54,217 nt of DNA from Lachnospiraceae bacterium (lineage in GTDB: Bacteria > Bacillota > Clostridia > Lachnospirales > Lachnospiraceae), in contig JAFZVZ010000004.1 in NCBI GenBank assembly GCA_017617545.1, forward strand, positions 1 through 54,217, written 5' to 3'. The notes under the pieces are model-generated. The model saw nothing but the letters and a program-made list of their open reading frames with translations. It was not told where the DNA came from and did not search any database. Numbering within the stretch: the stretch's first letter is position 1; each line of letters begins with the position of its first letter. Below, in pieces: positions 34,270-42,954 of this stretch. The position numbers were made by a program, and so were the translations under genes.

Positions 34270-35928
34270 TCAGCCTTTCTCCAAAGCGAGTGTTCTGGTG
34301 GTCAGGTCGCAAACCTCAGCCGGTCCGTAGTACTGGATCGCACCCGGATACGTGAAGCAGGTCTCGATCGCCCACTTCTCGCGATGTGCCTCGAAGTACT
34401 TGAACGGCTTGCCGTCAAGCTCAACAAGGGCCTTGCGAATAACGGGCTTATCCTCACCGTTTCTGCGCTCGATGTTCATCATCTTCGTGATCGGCATACC
34501 GCCTGCATTCCACTCCTCAGCCGGCTTGGAAAGGTTGGAAACCTTCGAAAGGTAACCGGTGTAGCCGTACTGGATCAGCATGAATGCGTTGTAGCCGAGG
34601 GAGTAGCAATAGTCAGCGTCGAAGTTCGACGGGAACGCGCAACGTCCTTCGTAACCGAAGAAGTGATGCTGCTGGCCGAACTTACCCTTGTAGGAACCTG
34701 CTAACTTTCTCTTGGCAAGCTCGTTCTTAACAAGCTCGGAGAAGAGCTTCTCGGACTCGATCAGGGAAACCTGAACGTTGCCGTGAGGATCTCTCTCGAG
34801 GAAGAGCTGCTGCTGAATGCCCTGCGGAAGAATGTCAAATACCTTGAAGGACTCCTCGGTAAGGCCTGCCTTGATGAACGCGTACTTGGCTGCCCAGTCG
34901 GGAAGAGCGTTGAACTCGTCCGTCTTGGATCCGGCAAGCATCTCGTTGATCTCCTTGATCAATGCGGAAAATTCGGGAACGAACTCCACGATACCCTCGG
35001 GGATGATCGCAACGCCGAAGTTCTCGCCGTTGTTGCCGCGTGCCTCAACAGCGTTGGCAATGTAATCGGTGATCTGCGCGATGGACATCTTCTTCGCTGC
35101 GACTTCCTCGCCGATGAGGCAGATGTTGGGCTGCGTCTCAAGCGCGCACTCAAGTGCAACATGAGAAGCGGAACGTCCCATCACCTTGATGAAGTGCCAG
35201 TACTTCTTCGCTGAGTTCGCGTCACGCTCGATGTTACCGATAAGCTCGCTGTAGGTCTTGGTTGCGGTATCAAAACCGAACGAAGCCTCGATGTCCTCGT
35301 TCTTGAGGTCACCGTCGATGGTTTTCGGGCATCCGATGACCTGAACGCCGGTGTTCTTGGCTGCCATGTACTCAGCGAGAACGGCTGCGTTCGTGTTCGA
35401 GTCGTCACCGCCGATGATCACGATCGCGGTGAGACCGTGCTTCTTCGCAACATCCTCAACGACCATAAACTGGTCCGTCTTCTCAAGTTTCGTTCTGCCG
35501 GAACCGATGATATCGAAACCGCCGGTGTTGCGGTACTGATCGATGACCTCGTCCGTGAACTCCACATAGGAATCGTCCAGAAGACCGCTCGGTCCGCCCT
35601 TGAAACCGAGAAGAACGTTGTTCTTGTCAGCTGCCTTCAGAGCGTCATACAGACCGCAGACAACGTTGTGTCCGCCGGGTGCCTGTCCTCCGGAGAGGAT
35701 AACGCCGACAACCTGCTTCTTAGCAACAGCGGTGTTCGTGCCCTTTACGAAGGTGATCTCCTTCTTGCCGTAGGTGTTCGGGAACAGAGCCTTGATCTTG
35801 TCTTGATCCGCTACACTCTGCGTTGCATCGCCTTCCTTCACGCAGATGTCCGCAATACCGTTGCGGAGCATTCCCGGAAGCTTCGGCTGATACTGATATC
35901 TTGCTTTTTGAAGAGGGGAAAGATTCAT
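34270..35928 (-). CDS. pfp: Pyrophosphate-dependent 6-phosphofructokinase, long form
   Basis: This 552-residue enzyme uses pyrophosphate to make fructose 1,6-bisphosphate, reversibly, in glycolysis. It is the long (about 550 aa) PFP clade, not the 320-aa ATP enzyme. It opens the active site with GGQAPGGHNVVCG, has IIGGDDSNTNAA (the second Asp favours pyrophosphate over ATP), then KTIDGDL, and MGRSASH. The ATG at 35928 is chosen for its AGGAG site. It is a single-gene unit with promoter and terminator on both sides. Confidence 0.96.
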   Translation of the reverse strand: MNLSPLQKARYQYQPKLPGMLRNGIADICVKEGDATQSVADQDKIKALFPNTYGKKEITFVKGTNTAVAKKQVVGVILSGGQAPGGHNVVCGLYDALKAADKNNVLLGFKGGPSGLLDDSYVEFTDEVIDQYRNTGGFDIIGSGRTKLEKTDQFMVVEDVAKKHGLTAIVIIGGDDSNTNAAVLAEYMAAKNTGVQVIGCPKTIDGDLKNEDIEASFGFDTATKTYSELIGNIERDANSAKKYWHFIKVMGRSASHVALECALETQPNICLIGEEVAAKKMSIAQITDYIANAVEARGNNGENFGVAIIPEGIVEFVPEFSALIKEINEMLAGSKTDEFNALPDWAAKYAFIKAGLTEESFKVFDILPQGIQQQLFLERDPHGNVQVSLIESEKLFSELVKNELAKRKLAGSYKGKFGQQHHFFGYEGRCAFPSNFDADYCYSLGYNAFMLIQYGYTGYLSKVSNLSKPAEEWNAGGMPITKMMNIERRNGEDKPVIRKALVELDGKPFKYFEAHREKWAIETCFTYPGAIQYYGPAEVCDLTTRTLALEKG

Positions 35929-36013
35929 ACAGATACTCCTTTTCGTATAGTCATTCTTGTAGGGCACGTCGTTTCCGCGCATGCGTTGATACCGATAAGC
36001 CCATTTGATGTGT

Positions 36014-36042
36014 ATTGTATATCATTCTGCTGAAAAAGTAAA
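36014..36042 (-). promoter_or_regulatory. pfp promoter
   Basis: TTTACT (36037-36042), 17-bp spacer, TACAAT (36014-36019). Its -35 begins where the neighbouring hairpin ends, so it also supplies the U-rich tail of that terminator. Confidence 0.65.
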
Positions 36043-36080
36043 GGAAACGCAGTGATTTTTCAAAAAATCACTGCGTTTCC
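36043..36080 (-). terminator. Terminator of the zinc-ribbon operon, 18-bp perfect stem
   Basis: GGAAACGCAGTGATTTTT pairs perfectly with AAAAATCACTGCGTTTCC around a loop of two bases. The minus strand continues as TTTACTTTTTC. It is the longest perfect inverted repeat I found here. Confidence 0.85.
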
Positions 36081-36134
36081 GATGTTTCATCCGTTTCGTC
36101 AATTTAACTGTCCGGTTGTTACCCGCCGCACCGT

Positions 36135-36428
36135 TTATCTGCGCAGCTGCTTCACCGCCTTCCGTTTCTCCTCCCTCTTCTGCGCCTCCTCGATGGCCTC
36201 ATACAGATGCTCACGGAAAACCTGGTTCGTATTTATGTACGAGCTCCTGTCCTTATCCACATCATTTGAGGAATCAAAGACGTTGACATTGGAGTGGAAG
36301 TCCCTCAGAGTTCCCATGGAATCTCCGATATCGTTGGATTTTTTAACTATACAGACCGTGAAGAACAGCGCAAGCGCCAGGCCGACCGCCGCTCCCGCCA
36401 CGATCCCGATGATCGTCACAAAATGCAT
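36135..36428 (-). CDS. Small membrane protein A of triple cassette
   Basis: This 97-residue protein has one membrane helix (about 5-28) then KKSNDIGDSMGTLRDF and a basic Arg/Lys/Glu-rich helix at the C-terminus. The (K/R)SN(D/N)(V/I)GD...DF box is shared with small proteins B and C of the same operon. It starts at 36428 right after the zinc-ribbon A stop. It is the last gene before the operon terminator. No known domain; it is presumably a partner of its adjacent zinc-ribbon protein. Confidence 0.75.
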   Translation of the reverse strand: MHFVTIIGIVAGAAVGLALALFFTVCIVKKSNDIGDSMGTLRDFHSNVNVFDSSNDVDKDRSSYINTNQVFREHLYEAIEEAQKREEKRKAVKQLRR

Positions 36429-36429
36429 A

Positions 36430-37764
36430 TTATCGTCCCTGCCTTTCCCTGACAAACCGGTTGGTGACCTTCGACTCCGTGAGCTCGCGGCTCTTCGTCA
36501 TCGCGTCGTACCGCTTCCACACGGCACGCCACACGAGTGTCACAAGCACGGCGCTGCCGGCGCCTAACTGCCACGCCAGTTTTGCTTTCTCCTCAGGGTC
36601 CATTCCATCCAAAAGGAACGGTATCACAATGAGGCTGAGCAACACGAGCGGCGCGCTGCACAATGCCAGAAGAAGCAAAAACAGCGTGACGGCTTTCCAT
36701 TTTACGTATGGAACAGCCCCGACCATCTTCCCCGTCTGTCCGTTGACAAGGATCGTGTGCGGCTCGTCGTCCGTGCGGAACGTCAGGAACCACACCGGCA
36801 GCAGCGCGTACCGCGGGTTCATTGCCTTTCCGATCGGATCCGAGGAAAACAGTTTCGCATTTCTTCTGCTTGTAAGACTGTTCTTCACATCCTTCTCGAT
36901 GTACGCGTCGAAAAGGTTGGCCGCGCGTTGGATTGCCAGTTGCTCCAGCTGTTTTGCCCCCATGTCGTGTCGGTTCGAGTAAAATCCGGACAGGTACGCG
37001 GCGTCAAACTTCTTCAGTTCGCTCATATCGTACGGCTCCAGCCTCTGCGAGGAACCGTCCGGCACGAGCGATGATGCGTCCAGCGTCATGTCAAGGAGCG
37101 TGCAGTCGCCGCTTCGCCTGCAGTGCTTCGTCTGCGAAAAATATCTGTTCCTGTTCACCTCGTAGGTCCAGTACTGCGTATCCCCGTAGTACACATCATA
37201 CATCCAGAACGGGACATAGATGCCGCGAAGACACTCCGTCTCGAAATTCTTGATCTTCCGCGGAATGAAGAAGCCCTTCTTCAGTCTCTTGCGGATCGTC
37301 TGCTCCGCCTCCTCCTTCGTCACCTTGAACGGTATGATGTAGTCCGGCTTCAACCAGCCTTCCAGACGTTCGGTGACAACCGTCGCCTGTCCGCAGAACG
37401 GGCAGAACGAGGATGCCTCGGTGTCGGTGACCGCCAGCTCTCCTCCGCAGGAGTTGCAGTGCAGCACTCTCATTTGGATGGTCTCGCTCGTTGCCGGAGA
37501 CGATCCCGCCCCCGCGGCTTCGGACGCGTTATCCGCGGGTGCTTCCTCCCCGGATGCCTCCGGATCGCTCTCCGCAAATCCCGGGATCTCCTTTGTATAG
37601 TCGATCCCGTGCTTTTCCATCGCGGCCTTCATCTCCTCCTGCATCGTCTCCATCTCCTTGACGGTATACGAGGAGTTACAGAACTCGCAGTGAAGCTTCT
37701 GCGTCGCAGGATCAAACTCCATCGCGACGCCGCAGCCGGGACACCTGTATTTTTCGTTGATCAT
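36430..37764 (-). CDS. Zinc-ribbon membrane protein A of triple cassette
   Basis: This 444-residue protein has two zinc ribbons: YRCPGCGVAMEF...HCEFCNSSY at about 6-36 and HCNSCGGEL...FCPFCGQATV at about 100-130. A soluble region follows with PDYIIPFKVTKEEAEQTIR and GIYVPFWMYDVY. YALLPVWFLTFR and ILVNGQTGKMVGAVPYVK come next. Two membrane helices (about 345-395) and a TNRFVRERQGR tail end it. It is paralogous to B and C. Such proteins are often mislabelled PriA helicase; I see no helicase motif. Function unknown. A GGGGG run precedes the ATG. Confidence 0.85.
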   Translation of the reverse strand: MINEKYRCPGCGVAMEFDPATQKLHCEFCNSSYTVKEMETMQEEMKAAMEKHGIDYTKEIPGFAESDPEASGEEAPADNASEAAGAGSSPATSETIQMRVLHCNSCGGELAVTDTEASSFCPFCGQATVVTERLEGWLKPDYIIPFKVTKEEAEQTIRKRLKKGFFIPRKIKNFETECLRGIYVPFWMYDVYYGDTQYWTYEVNRNRYFSQTKHCRRSGDCTLLDMTLDASSLVPDGSSQRLEPYDMSELKKFDAAYLSGFYSNRHDMGAKQLEQLAIQRAANLFDAYIEKDVKNSLTSRRNAKLFSSDPIGKAMNPRYALLPVWFLTFRTDDEPHTILVNGQTGKMVGAVPYVKWKAVTLFLLLLALCSAPLVLLSLIVIPFLLDGMDPEEKAKLAWQLGAGSAVLVTLVWRAVWKRYDAMTKSRELTESKVTNRFVRERQGR

Positions 37765-37784
37765 ATAAACTTCTTCCCCCAGAG

Positions 37785-38066
37785 TCAGTTAAATATCCGT
37801 CCGTTAACCTTTTTATCCTTCTTGACTTCCTCACGCCTCTTTCGCAGATTGTTTTCTATTCTCTGGATCTCCGGCGTCTTCTTGCGGTTGGGCAGCAGAA
37901 ACTGCGAACCGACAACCTCAAATTGGCGGCAGAAGTCCGAGAATTGTCCCGTATAGTCACCGACATTGTTCGATTTTGTAAGATAGTGTTCCGTTATGCG
38001 CAGTGCCGCCCCGAGCCCGATCAGTACCGCCAACACAAAGGAAATGATCCAATACGATTCATTCAT
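37785..38066 (-). CDS. Small membrane protein B of triple cassette
   Basis: This 93-residue protein has one membrane helix (about 6-26), then TKSNNVGDYTGQFSDF and a basic helix near the C-terminus. It starts 6 bp after the zinc-ribbon B stop. It is a paralogue of small proteins A and C. GGGG lies upstream of the ATG. Pairing of each zinc-ribbon gene with such a partner is repeated three times. Confidence 0.75.
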   Translation of the reverse strand: MNESYWIISFVLAVLIGLGAALRITEHYLTKSNNVGDYTGQFSDFCRQFEVVGSQFLLPNRKKTPEIQRIENNLRKRREEVKKDKKVNGRIFN

Positions 38067-38072
38067 GCTGTA

Positions 38073-39305
38073 TCACCCCTGCCTTTCTCTCGAAAAATCC
38101 CTGTTGCTGTCCGATGCGGCAACTCTTATTCCGCTCCTGATACGGAACAATCTCTTAATTGCGGAAAAGCCGGACCACAGCAGTACGGCCGCGATGGCGG
38201 CGACCGGAACATAGACCGCAAAGAAAACAAATCTCTGTCCGGCAGCGTTCGTATCCATATTGAAGATCTTGTTGTTGATCAATGTAAACAGAAGCATCAG
38301 CAACGCGAAAACCCCTGCCGTTACGGAAGCAAACAGTCCGTATGCCCTCACCTTGTTGACCGGCATGGAACAAACCGTTTTTCCTGTCTGACCGTTCACG
38401 AGAACCGTGTACGGCTTGTTGCGGTATCTCGTTGTCATAAACCAGACCGGCAGCAGCGCATACCGTGCCCGAAACTCCTCCGCAACCGGATTGGAGGAGA
38501 TCAGCCATGCATGCATTGCTTTCCGTCGCTCTGTAATCTTATCGGAAAAAAGCCTTTTCGCCCGAAGGCGCGTCTGCGCTCCCGCTTCTTCCCTGCTCAC
38601 ATCAAACTGATCGGAATAGAACCCGGAGAGATACGTCTCATCGAACCTCATCACTTCATCCATGCGATACGGTTCCAGCTTCGCCGAAAAATAGTCATTA
38701 AACCTACGGGAAGCCTCCGATGTTACCCGTTGAAATACGCTGTCGGCAGCATAATATCCATAGTAAGTATTATCGTCTCCGTCATTGTACTTCCATAACT
38801 GTCCGTCTGAAGTATACACATCAAAAAGCCAATACGGGATGTAAATCCCGCAGATCCGTTCCGGTTCAAAATTCCGGATCTCGTTCGGGATAAACCCTCC
38901 TCCCGCGATCTGTTCGCGCACGAGCCGCTCCGCCCGCTCTTTCGTAACCTTAAACGGAATGATAAAATCGGGTCGCCGGCAATCCTGCAGCCGCTCCGTA
39001 ACGATCGTCGGCTGCCCGCAATATGCGCAGTACGATGACGTTTCCCCCTCCCGGGAAGCAAGTTCCGCGCCGCAGGAACTGCAGCGTAAGATCCTCATGG
39101 AGATTGTCCCGACCTCTTCCTCTTCATTTTCCGACGGATCGGCATTCCCGTTCATCCTCCGGATTGTCTCGGCAAGATCGAATTCCGCCTCTCTTACCTC
39201 CTGTAAAGTGTAGGAGGAATTGCAGTATTCACAATGTAATTCCTGTGTCTGCGGATCAAATATCATCGCGACTCCGCAGCTCGGGCATGAATAATTCTTT
39301 GCCAT
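38073..39305 (-). CDS. Zinc-ribbon membrane protein B of triple cassette
   Basis: This 410-residue paralogue has NYSCPSCGVAMIF and HCEYCNSSY as ribbon 1 and RCSSCGAEL with YCAYCGQPTIV as ribbon 2. PDFIIPFKVTKERAERLVR, GIYIPYWLFDVY, LSGFYSDQFDV and ILVNGQTGKTVCSMPV follow. Two membrane helices precede SNRDFSRERQG at the end. The ATG at 39305 is chosen for a GGGGGG site. It matches zinc-ribbon C in length exactly. Function unknown. Confidence 0.85.
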   Translation of the reverse strand: MAKNYSCPSCGVAMIFDPQTQELHCEYCNSSYTLQEVREAEFDLAETIRRMNGNADPSENEEEEVGTISMRILRCSSCGAELASREGETSSYCAYCGQPTIVTERLQDCRRPDFIIPFKVTKERAERLVREQIAGGGFIPNEIRNFEPERICGIYIPYWLFDVYTSDGQLWKYNDGDDNTYYGYYAADSVFQRVTSEASRRFNDYFSAKLEPYRMDEVMRFDETYLSGFYSDQFDVSREEAGAQTRLRAKRLFSDKITERRKAMHAWLISSNPVAEEFRARYALLPVWFMTTRYRNKPYTVLVNGQTGKTVCSMPVNKVRAYGLFASVTAGVFALLMLLFTLINNKIFNMDTNAAGQRFVFFAVYVPVAAIAAVLLWSGFSAIKRLFRIRSGIRVAASDSNRDFSRERQG

Positions 39306-39343
39306 AGTTTCTGTCCCCCCATTATCGCTTTCATCCGTCCGCA

Positions 39344-40945
39344 CTACTGCGGCGCTTCACCTTCCCAGTACTCGTAAAAATGTTCGAACATGCCTTCCGC
39401 CTGCCAACCCGCATCGGGCCCCGCCTGATCTTCCCGGACATGCGTAGGCCGCCCCTGAACATCATACTCTGTAAAAAGATCTTCATCGACCGCGAGGGAC
39501 CATTTGATCAGACAACCTTCCTCATCAAATTCCGCCTTGTAATTATCCTTGCCGTTCCCTCTCTTGTCGAATTCTATATAACTGTAATTGAACCATACAT
39601 CCTCGTTGTAGGGATTCTTCACGCAGATATACCACCTCTGCGTCTTCAGTTGGCCAACGCCATCGGTGTACTCACTGGCATCAGTTCTCTTAACTTTGCC
39701 CGCGATCCCATCCACCTGAATGTATTCCGTAACGGATTCCTGCTCAAGCTTTCCGAGATTGTCATATTGCCTGTAGATGAGCGACCCGCCATCAGCGTCA
39801 CGCTCCTCCTCCGCATTCAGCAGATACTCATTCTTTTTGTAGTCGAAGTACTTGCTTGACTGTGTGGCGATTTCTCCGTTCTCATGGTACGTTCTCGTCA
39901 CGATATATTTGATCGGATCGGTATTCGAATAGGTACCGAAGTATTCCTGTACCATTATTGTCTCCCGTCCTTTTTCATCATAGACCGATTGAATTCGATA
40001 AGATTCCGTTCCGGTCAGATCATACGCTGTGGTGTTTGCCTGAACGTTGTCACCGGCTGGGTAATACAGGGTTTCCTTACTGAGGTACGTTGTACTGTCG
40101 GGATGATTTTCCGTATACTCCGTCCTTCTCGTCGCTTTTCCGTCCTTGTCGTACTCAACTTCTCCCGAAAGTTCCAACGCCCAGCTCCATACTCCGTGCT
40201 CATCCAGTACATTCTCGCTGTACAGTTCCCACGTTCCCTTTCCGGTCTCCTGATTGTAGGCTTCCTTATACCGATACTGGTTGAAGTTATATTCCTGTTT
40301 CAGTATGATATCGCCCTCACCGCACTCCACGAGAGCGATCATATCCCCGTTTTCCGTAACCGACTGAATGCTTTTGATACTTCCGTCATCCTTGTATGTA
40401 TACTCCGTCTTCAGTTCCTTCGCGTCAAACTTGGCATAGAAAACCGAGAAGGCGTATGTATCCAGATTCCTGAGTATTTGCGAATACTCTTCCGGCAAAC
40501 GGATCTCCTCCTGCTCTTCCCACAGTTCCGGCTCATGCTCCTGTTTCTGGGAATACCGAATCAGGCGGCCCTCCGTGTCATACTCCCTGGAAACCGTCAG
40601 ATAATACGGATCCGCGTGCCATTCCACCTTCTTTAACAGAACCTCACCGGAGTTGTCATAGTACCAGCGGGTCAGCTCCGTCACTTCACCGTCCCGGTAC
40701 TTGCGGTACGTCTTCTCCGTGATCAGATCCTCATACTCTTCCGTGAGTGTTTTCTGCGAGGTCACATTTCCTTTCGTGTCCAACTCCACGGTGTATCGTC
40801 GGAACCCGTTTTTCTTTCTCTCCTTGCTTTCCTGCTCCTGTTCATTGTCCTTCTCCGGCTTCGTCTCGTTTCCGGGCTTTCCGCAAGCTGCGGACACGAC
40901 AACCAACGCCATGATCAGAAGCACCGCGACACAACGTTTCAACAT
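39344..40945 (-). CDS. Lipoprotein with YD/RHS-like repeats
   Basis: This 533-residue protein has a type II signal peptide with lipobox VVSAAC, so it is anchored outside the membrane. A charged linker follows and then many short repeats of the form YDxxGxxxR or YxDxGxI, for example EYDTEGRLIRYSQ and VYDEKGRETIMVQ. These resemble RHS/YD repeats or MORN-like sheets in secreted proteins. It sits between zinc-ribbon cassettes C and B. It is preceded by GGGGGG and is part of the operon. It may be the exterior partner or cargo; that is inferred. Confidence 0.8.
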   Translation of the reverse strand: MLKRCVAVLLIMALVVVSAACGKPGNETKPEKDNEQEQESKERKKNGFRRYTVELDTKGNVTSQKTLTEEYEDLITEKTYRKYRDGEVTELTRWYYDNSGEVLLKKVEWHADPYYLTVSREYDTEGRLIRYSQKQEHEPELWEEQEEIRLPEEYSQILRNLDTYAFSVFYAKFDAKELKTEYTYKDDGSIKSIQSVTENGDMIALVECGEGDIILKQEYNFNQYRYKEAYNQETGKGTWELYSENVLDEHGVWSWALELSGEVEYDKDGKATRRTEYTENHPDSTTYLSKETLYYPAGDNVQANTTAYDLTGTESYRIQSVYDEKGRETIMVQEYFGTYSNTDPIKYIVTRTYHENGEIATQSSKYFDYKKNEYLLNAEEERDADGGSLIYRQYDNLGKLEQESVTEYIQVDGIAGKVKRTDASEYTDGVGQLKTQRWYICVKNPYNEDVWFNYSYIEFDKRGNGKDNYKAEFDEEGCLIKWSLAVDEDLFTEYDVQGRPTHVREDQAGPDAGWQAEGMFEHFYEYWEGEAPQ

Positions 40946-40987
40946 AATTACTACCCCCCAGATTTTCCACTTTTTTCTGTGGCTGTG

Positions 40988-41290
40988 TTATTGTTCCTGC
41001 AGTCGCTGTACCCCCTCCGAAACATACCTCGACTGCGCCCTCCGTACCACAGCTTCCCTTCTCCTCTCCAACTTTCTGCGCGCGCTCGCGTAACGCTTCT
41101 TGGCAGCCTTCTCCCTCATTCCGTCCTTCTCCTCACAGAGCTGTACTCCGCGGCCGAAGTCATCACAGGTTCCCGAGTAATCGCCGACATCATTTGATCT
41201 CATGATGAGCGTAACGGTAATCCTCAGTGCCAGACCGATTCCGAGAGAAACCCCAAGCAATGCTCCTGTAACAATATAAAACAGTTCCAT
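40988..41290 (-). CDS. Small membrane protein C of triple cassette
   Basis: This 100-residue protein has one membrane helix (about 5-28), then MRSNDVGDYSGTCDDF and a long basic helix rich in Arg and Lys. Its ATG overlaps the zinc-ribbon C stop (TAATG), so translation is coupled. It is a paralogue of A and B. The shared box probably contacts the matching zinc-ribbon protein or membrane surface. Confidence 0.78.
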   Translation of the reverse strand: MELFYIVTGALLGVSLGIGLALRITVTLIMRSNDVGDYSGTCDDFGRGVQLCEEKDGMREKAAKKRYASARRKLERRREAVVRRAQSRYVSEGVQRLQEQ

Positions 41291-42522
41291 TAACGATCCT
41301 GCCTCTCTTTCACAAACCGGTTGGTCGTATTCGCACATGTCAATCCGATACATCTCTCCATGTGCCGATACCGCTTAATCGCAGTGATCCACGTCCAACC
41401 GTACAAAAACGCAATCCCCACAATATAGTATCCCACGATCTTCCCTGCCGAGTTGCTGCTACTGCCGTTGCTGTGCGACAGGATATATCCGCACATACTG
41501 TTCGCATAGGTGAACAGGATTGACAGGATTATGCAGAACACGACAGCCAGCGCGGCAAATACCGCAGCCGCTTTTTTCTTGACGAAAGGAACGGCACCGA
41601 CCATCTTCTTCGTCTGACCGTTCACAAGGATCGTGAACGGCTTTCCCATATACCGGAAGGTGAGAAACCACACCGGCAGCAGTGCGTAATCCGAACGGAG
41701 AATTTCGGTCTTCGGATCCGAGCGGACGATTTCCTTTCTCCTGCCCGGGATCGTCTCCTCCACATCCTCATTGTAGAGTTCATGGGCACGCTTAATCGCC
41801 TGCGATCTCGCCTTCATCTTTCCTACATCAAACCGGTCCGAATAAAATCCCGAGAGATACGCGGCATCGAACCTCTGAATATCTCCGGTGTTATAGGGCT
41901 CCAGCTTCTTCGAATACTCATCGTTAAACCGCTCCGAAGCCTCCATCGTCAGCCTGCGGAAGGTGCAGTCACCTGCGCGATAGCTGTACAGATCATCCTT
42001 GTCCTTGCGGTACTTCCACAGCTGCTCATCGGAGCAATACACGTCGAACAGCCAGTACGGAATGTAGATCCCGCGCAACCGCTCGGTCTCAAAATTCTTG
42101 ATCCCCTCCGGAATGAAGAACCCTTCCTTCACTCTTCTGCGGATGATCCTCTCCGCCTGTTCCTTCGTCACTTTGAACGGTACAATAAAGTCCGGCTCCA
42201 GATAATCCATGAGCCGCTCCGACGCTACGGTCGGCTGTCCGCAATACGCGCAAAATGACGATGTTTCCACGCGGTTCATCATCAATTCCGCCCCACACGA
42301 GCTACATTGTAACACCGTCATCGGTATCACGGCTCTCTCGCGCCGACTGTCCCGAACGATCCTGCTGACCGGCTCTGAGACTTCCGTGCCCGCTTCCGGG
42401 AACTGCTTGTGATGCTCCTCCACGGTGTACGTTTCACCGCAATACGGGCAGCACAGCCTCTTCACGGACAGATCGTACTCAACCGACGATCCGCAACCGC
42501 GGCACTTATAATTTTTTGTCAT
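41290..42522 (-). CDS. Zinc-ribbon membrane protein C of triple cassette
   Basis: This 410-residue paralogue leads the operon. Ribbon 1 is YKCRGCGSSVEY with CCPYCGETY; ribbon 2 is QCSSCGAEL with FCAYCGQPTV. PDFIVPFKVTKEQAERIIRR, GIYIPYWLFDVY, LSGFYSDRFDV, YALLPVWFLTFR and ILVNGQTKKMVGAVPFVK follow, then two helices and TNRFVKERQDR. The ATG at 42522 is chosen for GGGGGG upstream. A strong promoter lies 80 bp away. Function unknown. Confidence 0.85.
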   Translation of the reverse strand: MTKNYKCRGCGSSVEYDLSVKRLCCPYCGETYTVEEHHKQFPEAGTEVSEPVSRIVRDSRRERAVIPMTVLQCSSCGAELMMNRVETSSFCAYCGQPTVASERLMDYLEPDFIVPFKVTKEQAERIIRRRVKEGFFIPEGIKNFETERLRGIYIPYWLFDVYCSDEQLWKYRKDKDDLYSYRAGDCTFRRLTMEASERFNDEYSKKLEPYNTGDIQRFDAAYLSGFYSDRFDVGKMKARSQAIKRAHELYNEDVEETIPGRRKEIVRSDPKTEILRSDYALLPVWFLTFRYMGKPFTILVNGQTKKMVGAVPFVKKKAAAVFAALAVVFCIILSILFTYANSMCGYILSHSNGSSSNSAGKIVGYYIVGIAFLYGWTWITAIKRYRHMERCIGLTCANTTNRFVKERQDR

Positions 42523-42599
42523 TGATTCCCCCCTGGCAAATGTTCGGAGCACCCGTGCGACTGTCGCGCGAGTGTTAAATATCATTTACCATTTCGGTT

Positions 42600-42628
42600 A
42601 TTATAACACTCTAATTTTAGGTTTTCAA
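42600..42628 (-). promoter_or_regulatory. Promoter of the zinc-ribbon operon
   Basis: TTGAAA (42623-42628), 17-bp spacer, consensus TATAAT (42600-42605) on the minus strand. It is back to back with the pflB promoter, 47 bp apart. Confidence 0.8.
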
Positions 42629-42674
42629 GAGAAATCGTAACGAATTTTTCGATTTTTTCGTGCAATTTGTCCTC

Positions 42675-42703
42675 TTGACTGCCCCCATATGTTGTGGTAT
42701 GCT
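42675..42703 (+). promoter_or_regulatory. pflB promoter
   Basis: TTGACT (42675-42680), 17-bp spacer, TATGCT (42698-42703). Transcription would start near 42710, just before the ZTP aptamer. Confidence 0.75.
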
Positions 42704-42723
42704 GAGCACAAGTGAAGAACATT

Positions 42724-42841
42724 TAGCCTCTGACGGTTCATGTGGAAATAACCACAGTGGGGTTAAATGCGTCGGACAGCAAAACCGCTGTCATTTAGCC
42801 GACCGTCTGGGCAACAGATCATAACGACCTGTTGCTTTTTT
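42724..42841 (+). promoter_or_regulatory. ZTP (pfl motif) riboswitch with intrinsic terminator
   Basis: The aptamer shows TGACGG (42731-42736), the TGTGG/CCACA hairpin, GTGGGG, a variable stem (TAAATG..GACAGC/GCTGTC..CATTTA) and the conserved 3' element GCCGACCGTCTGGGCA (42798-42813). This is the ZMP/ZTP-binding motif first named after pfl genes. The last bases overlap the terminator stem GCAACAG/CTGTTGC (42811-42835), followed by six T. Ligand binding would sequester the 3' element and prevent termination, switching pflB on when folate one-carbon supply is short. Confidence 0.92.
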
Positions 42842-42954
42842 GTTTATTTACAACACTGCACTAAAGTGACAACGCGCCGAAGTTGCGCGGGATCATTTTT
42901 CGGAAAATAATACACTGCGAACCGCAGGAACAGCGCATGCGAGGAGGTACCGCC

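Larger units (their letters stand above)
42523..42954. other. Gene-free 432-bp divergent control region
   Basis: It holds the divergent zinc-ribbon operon and pflB promoters, then the ZTP riboswitch, its terminator and a 110-nt remainder of the pflB leader that has one CGGAAAATA word and the GAGGAGG site. No coding sequence is seen. Confidence 0.8.

Noticed and set aside
36430-42522. Zinc-ribbon proteins as PriA helicases or transcription factors
   Set aside because: No helicase or TFIIB core motifs are visible; they have two membrane helices and only the ribbons are shared.
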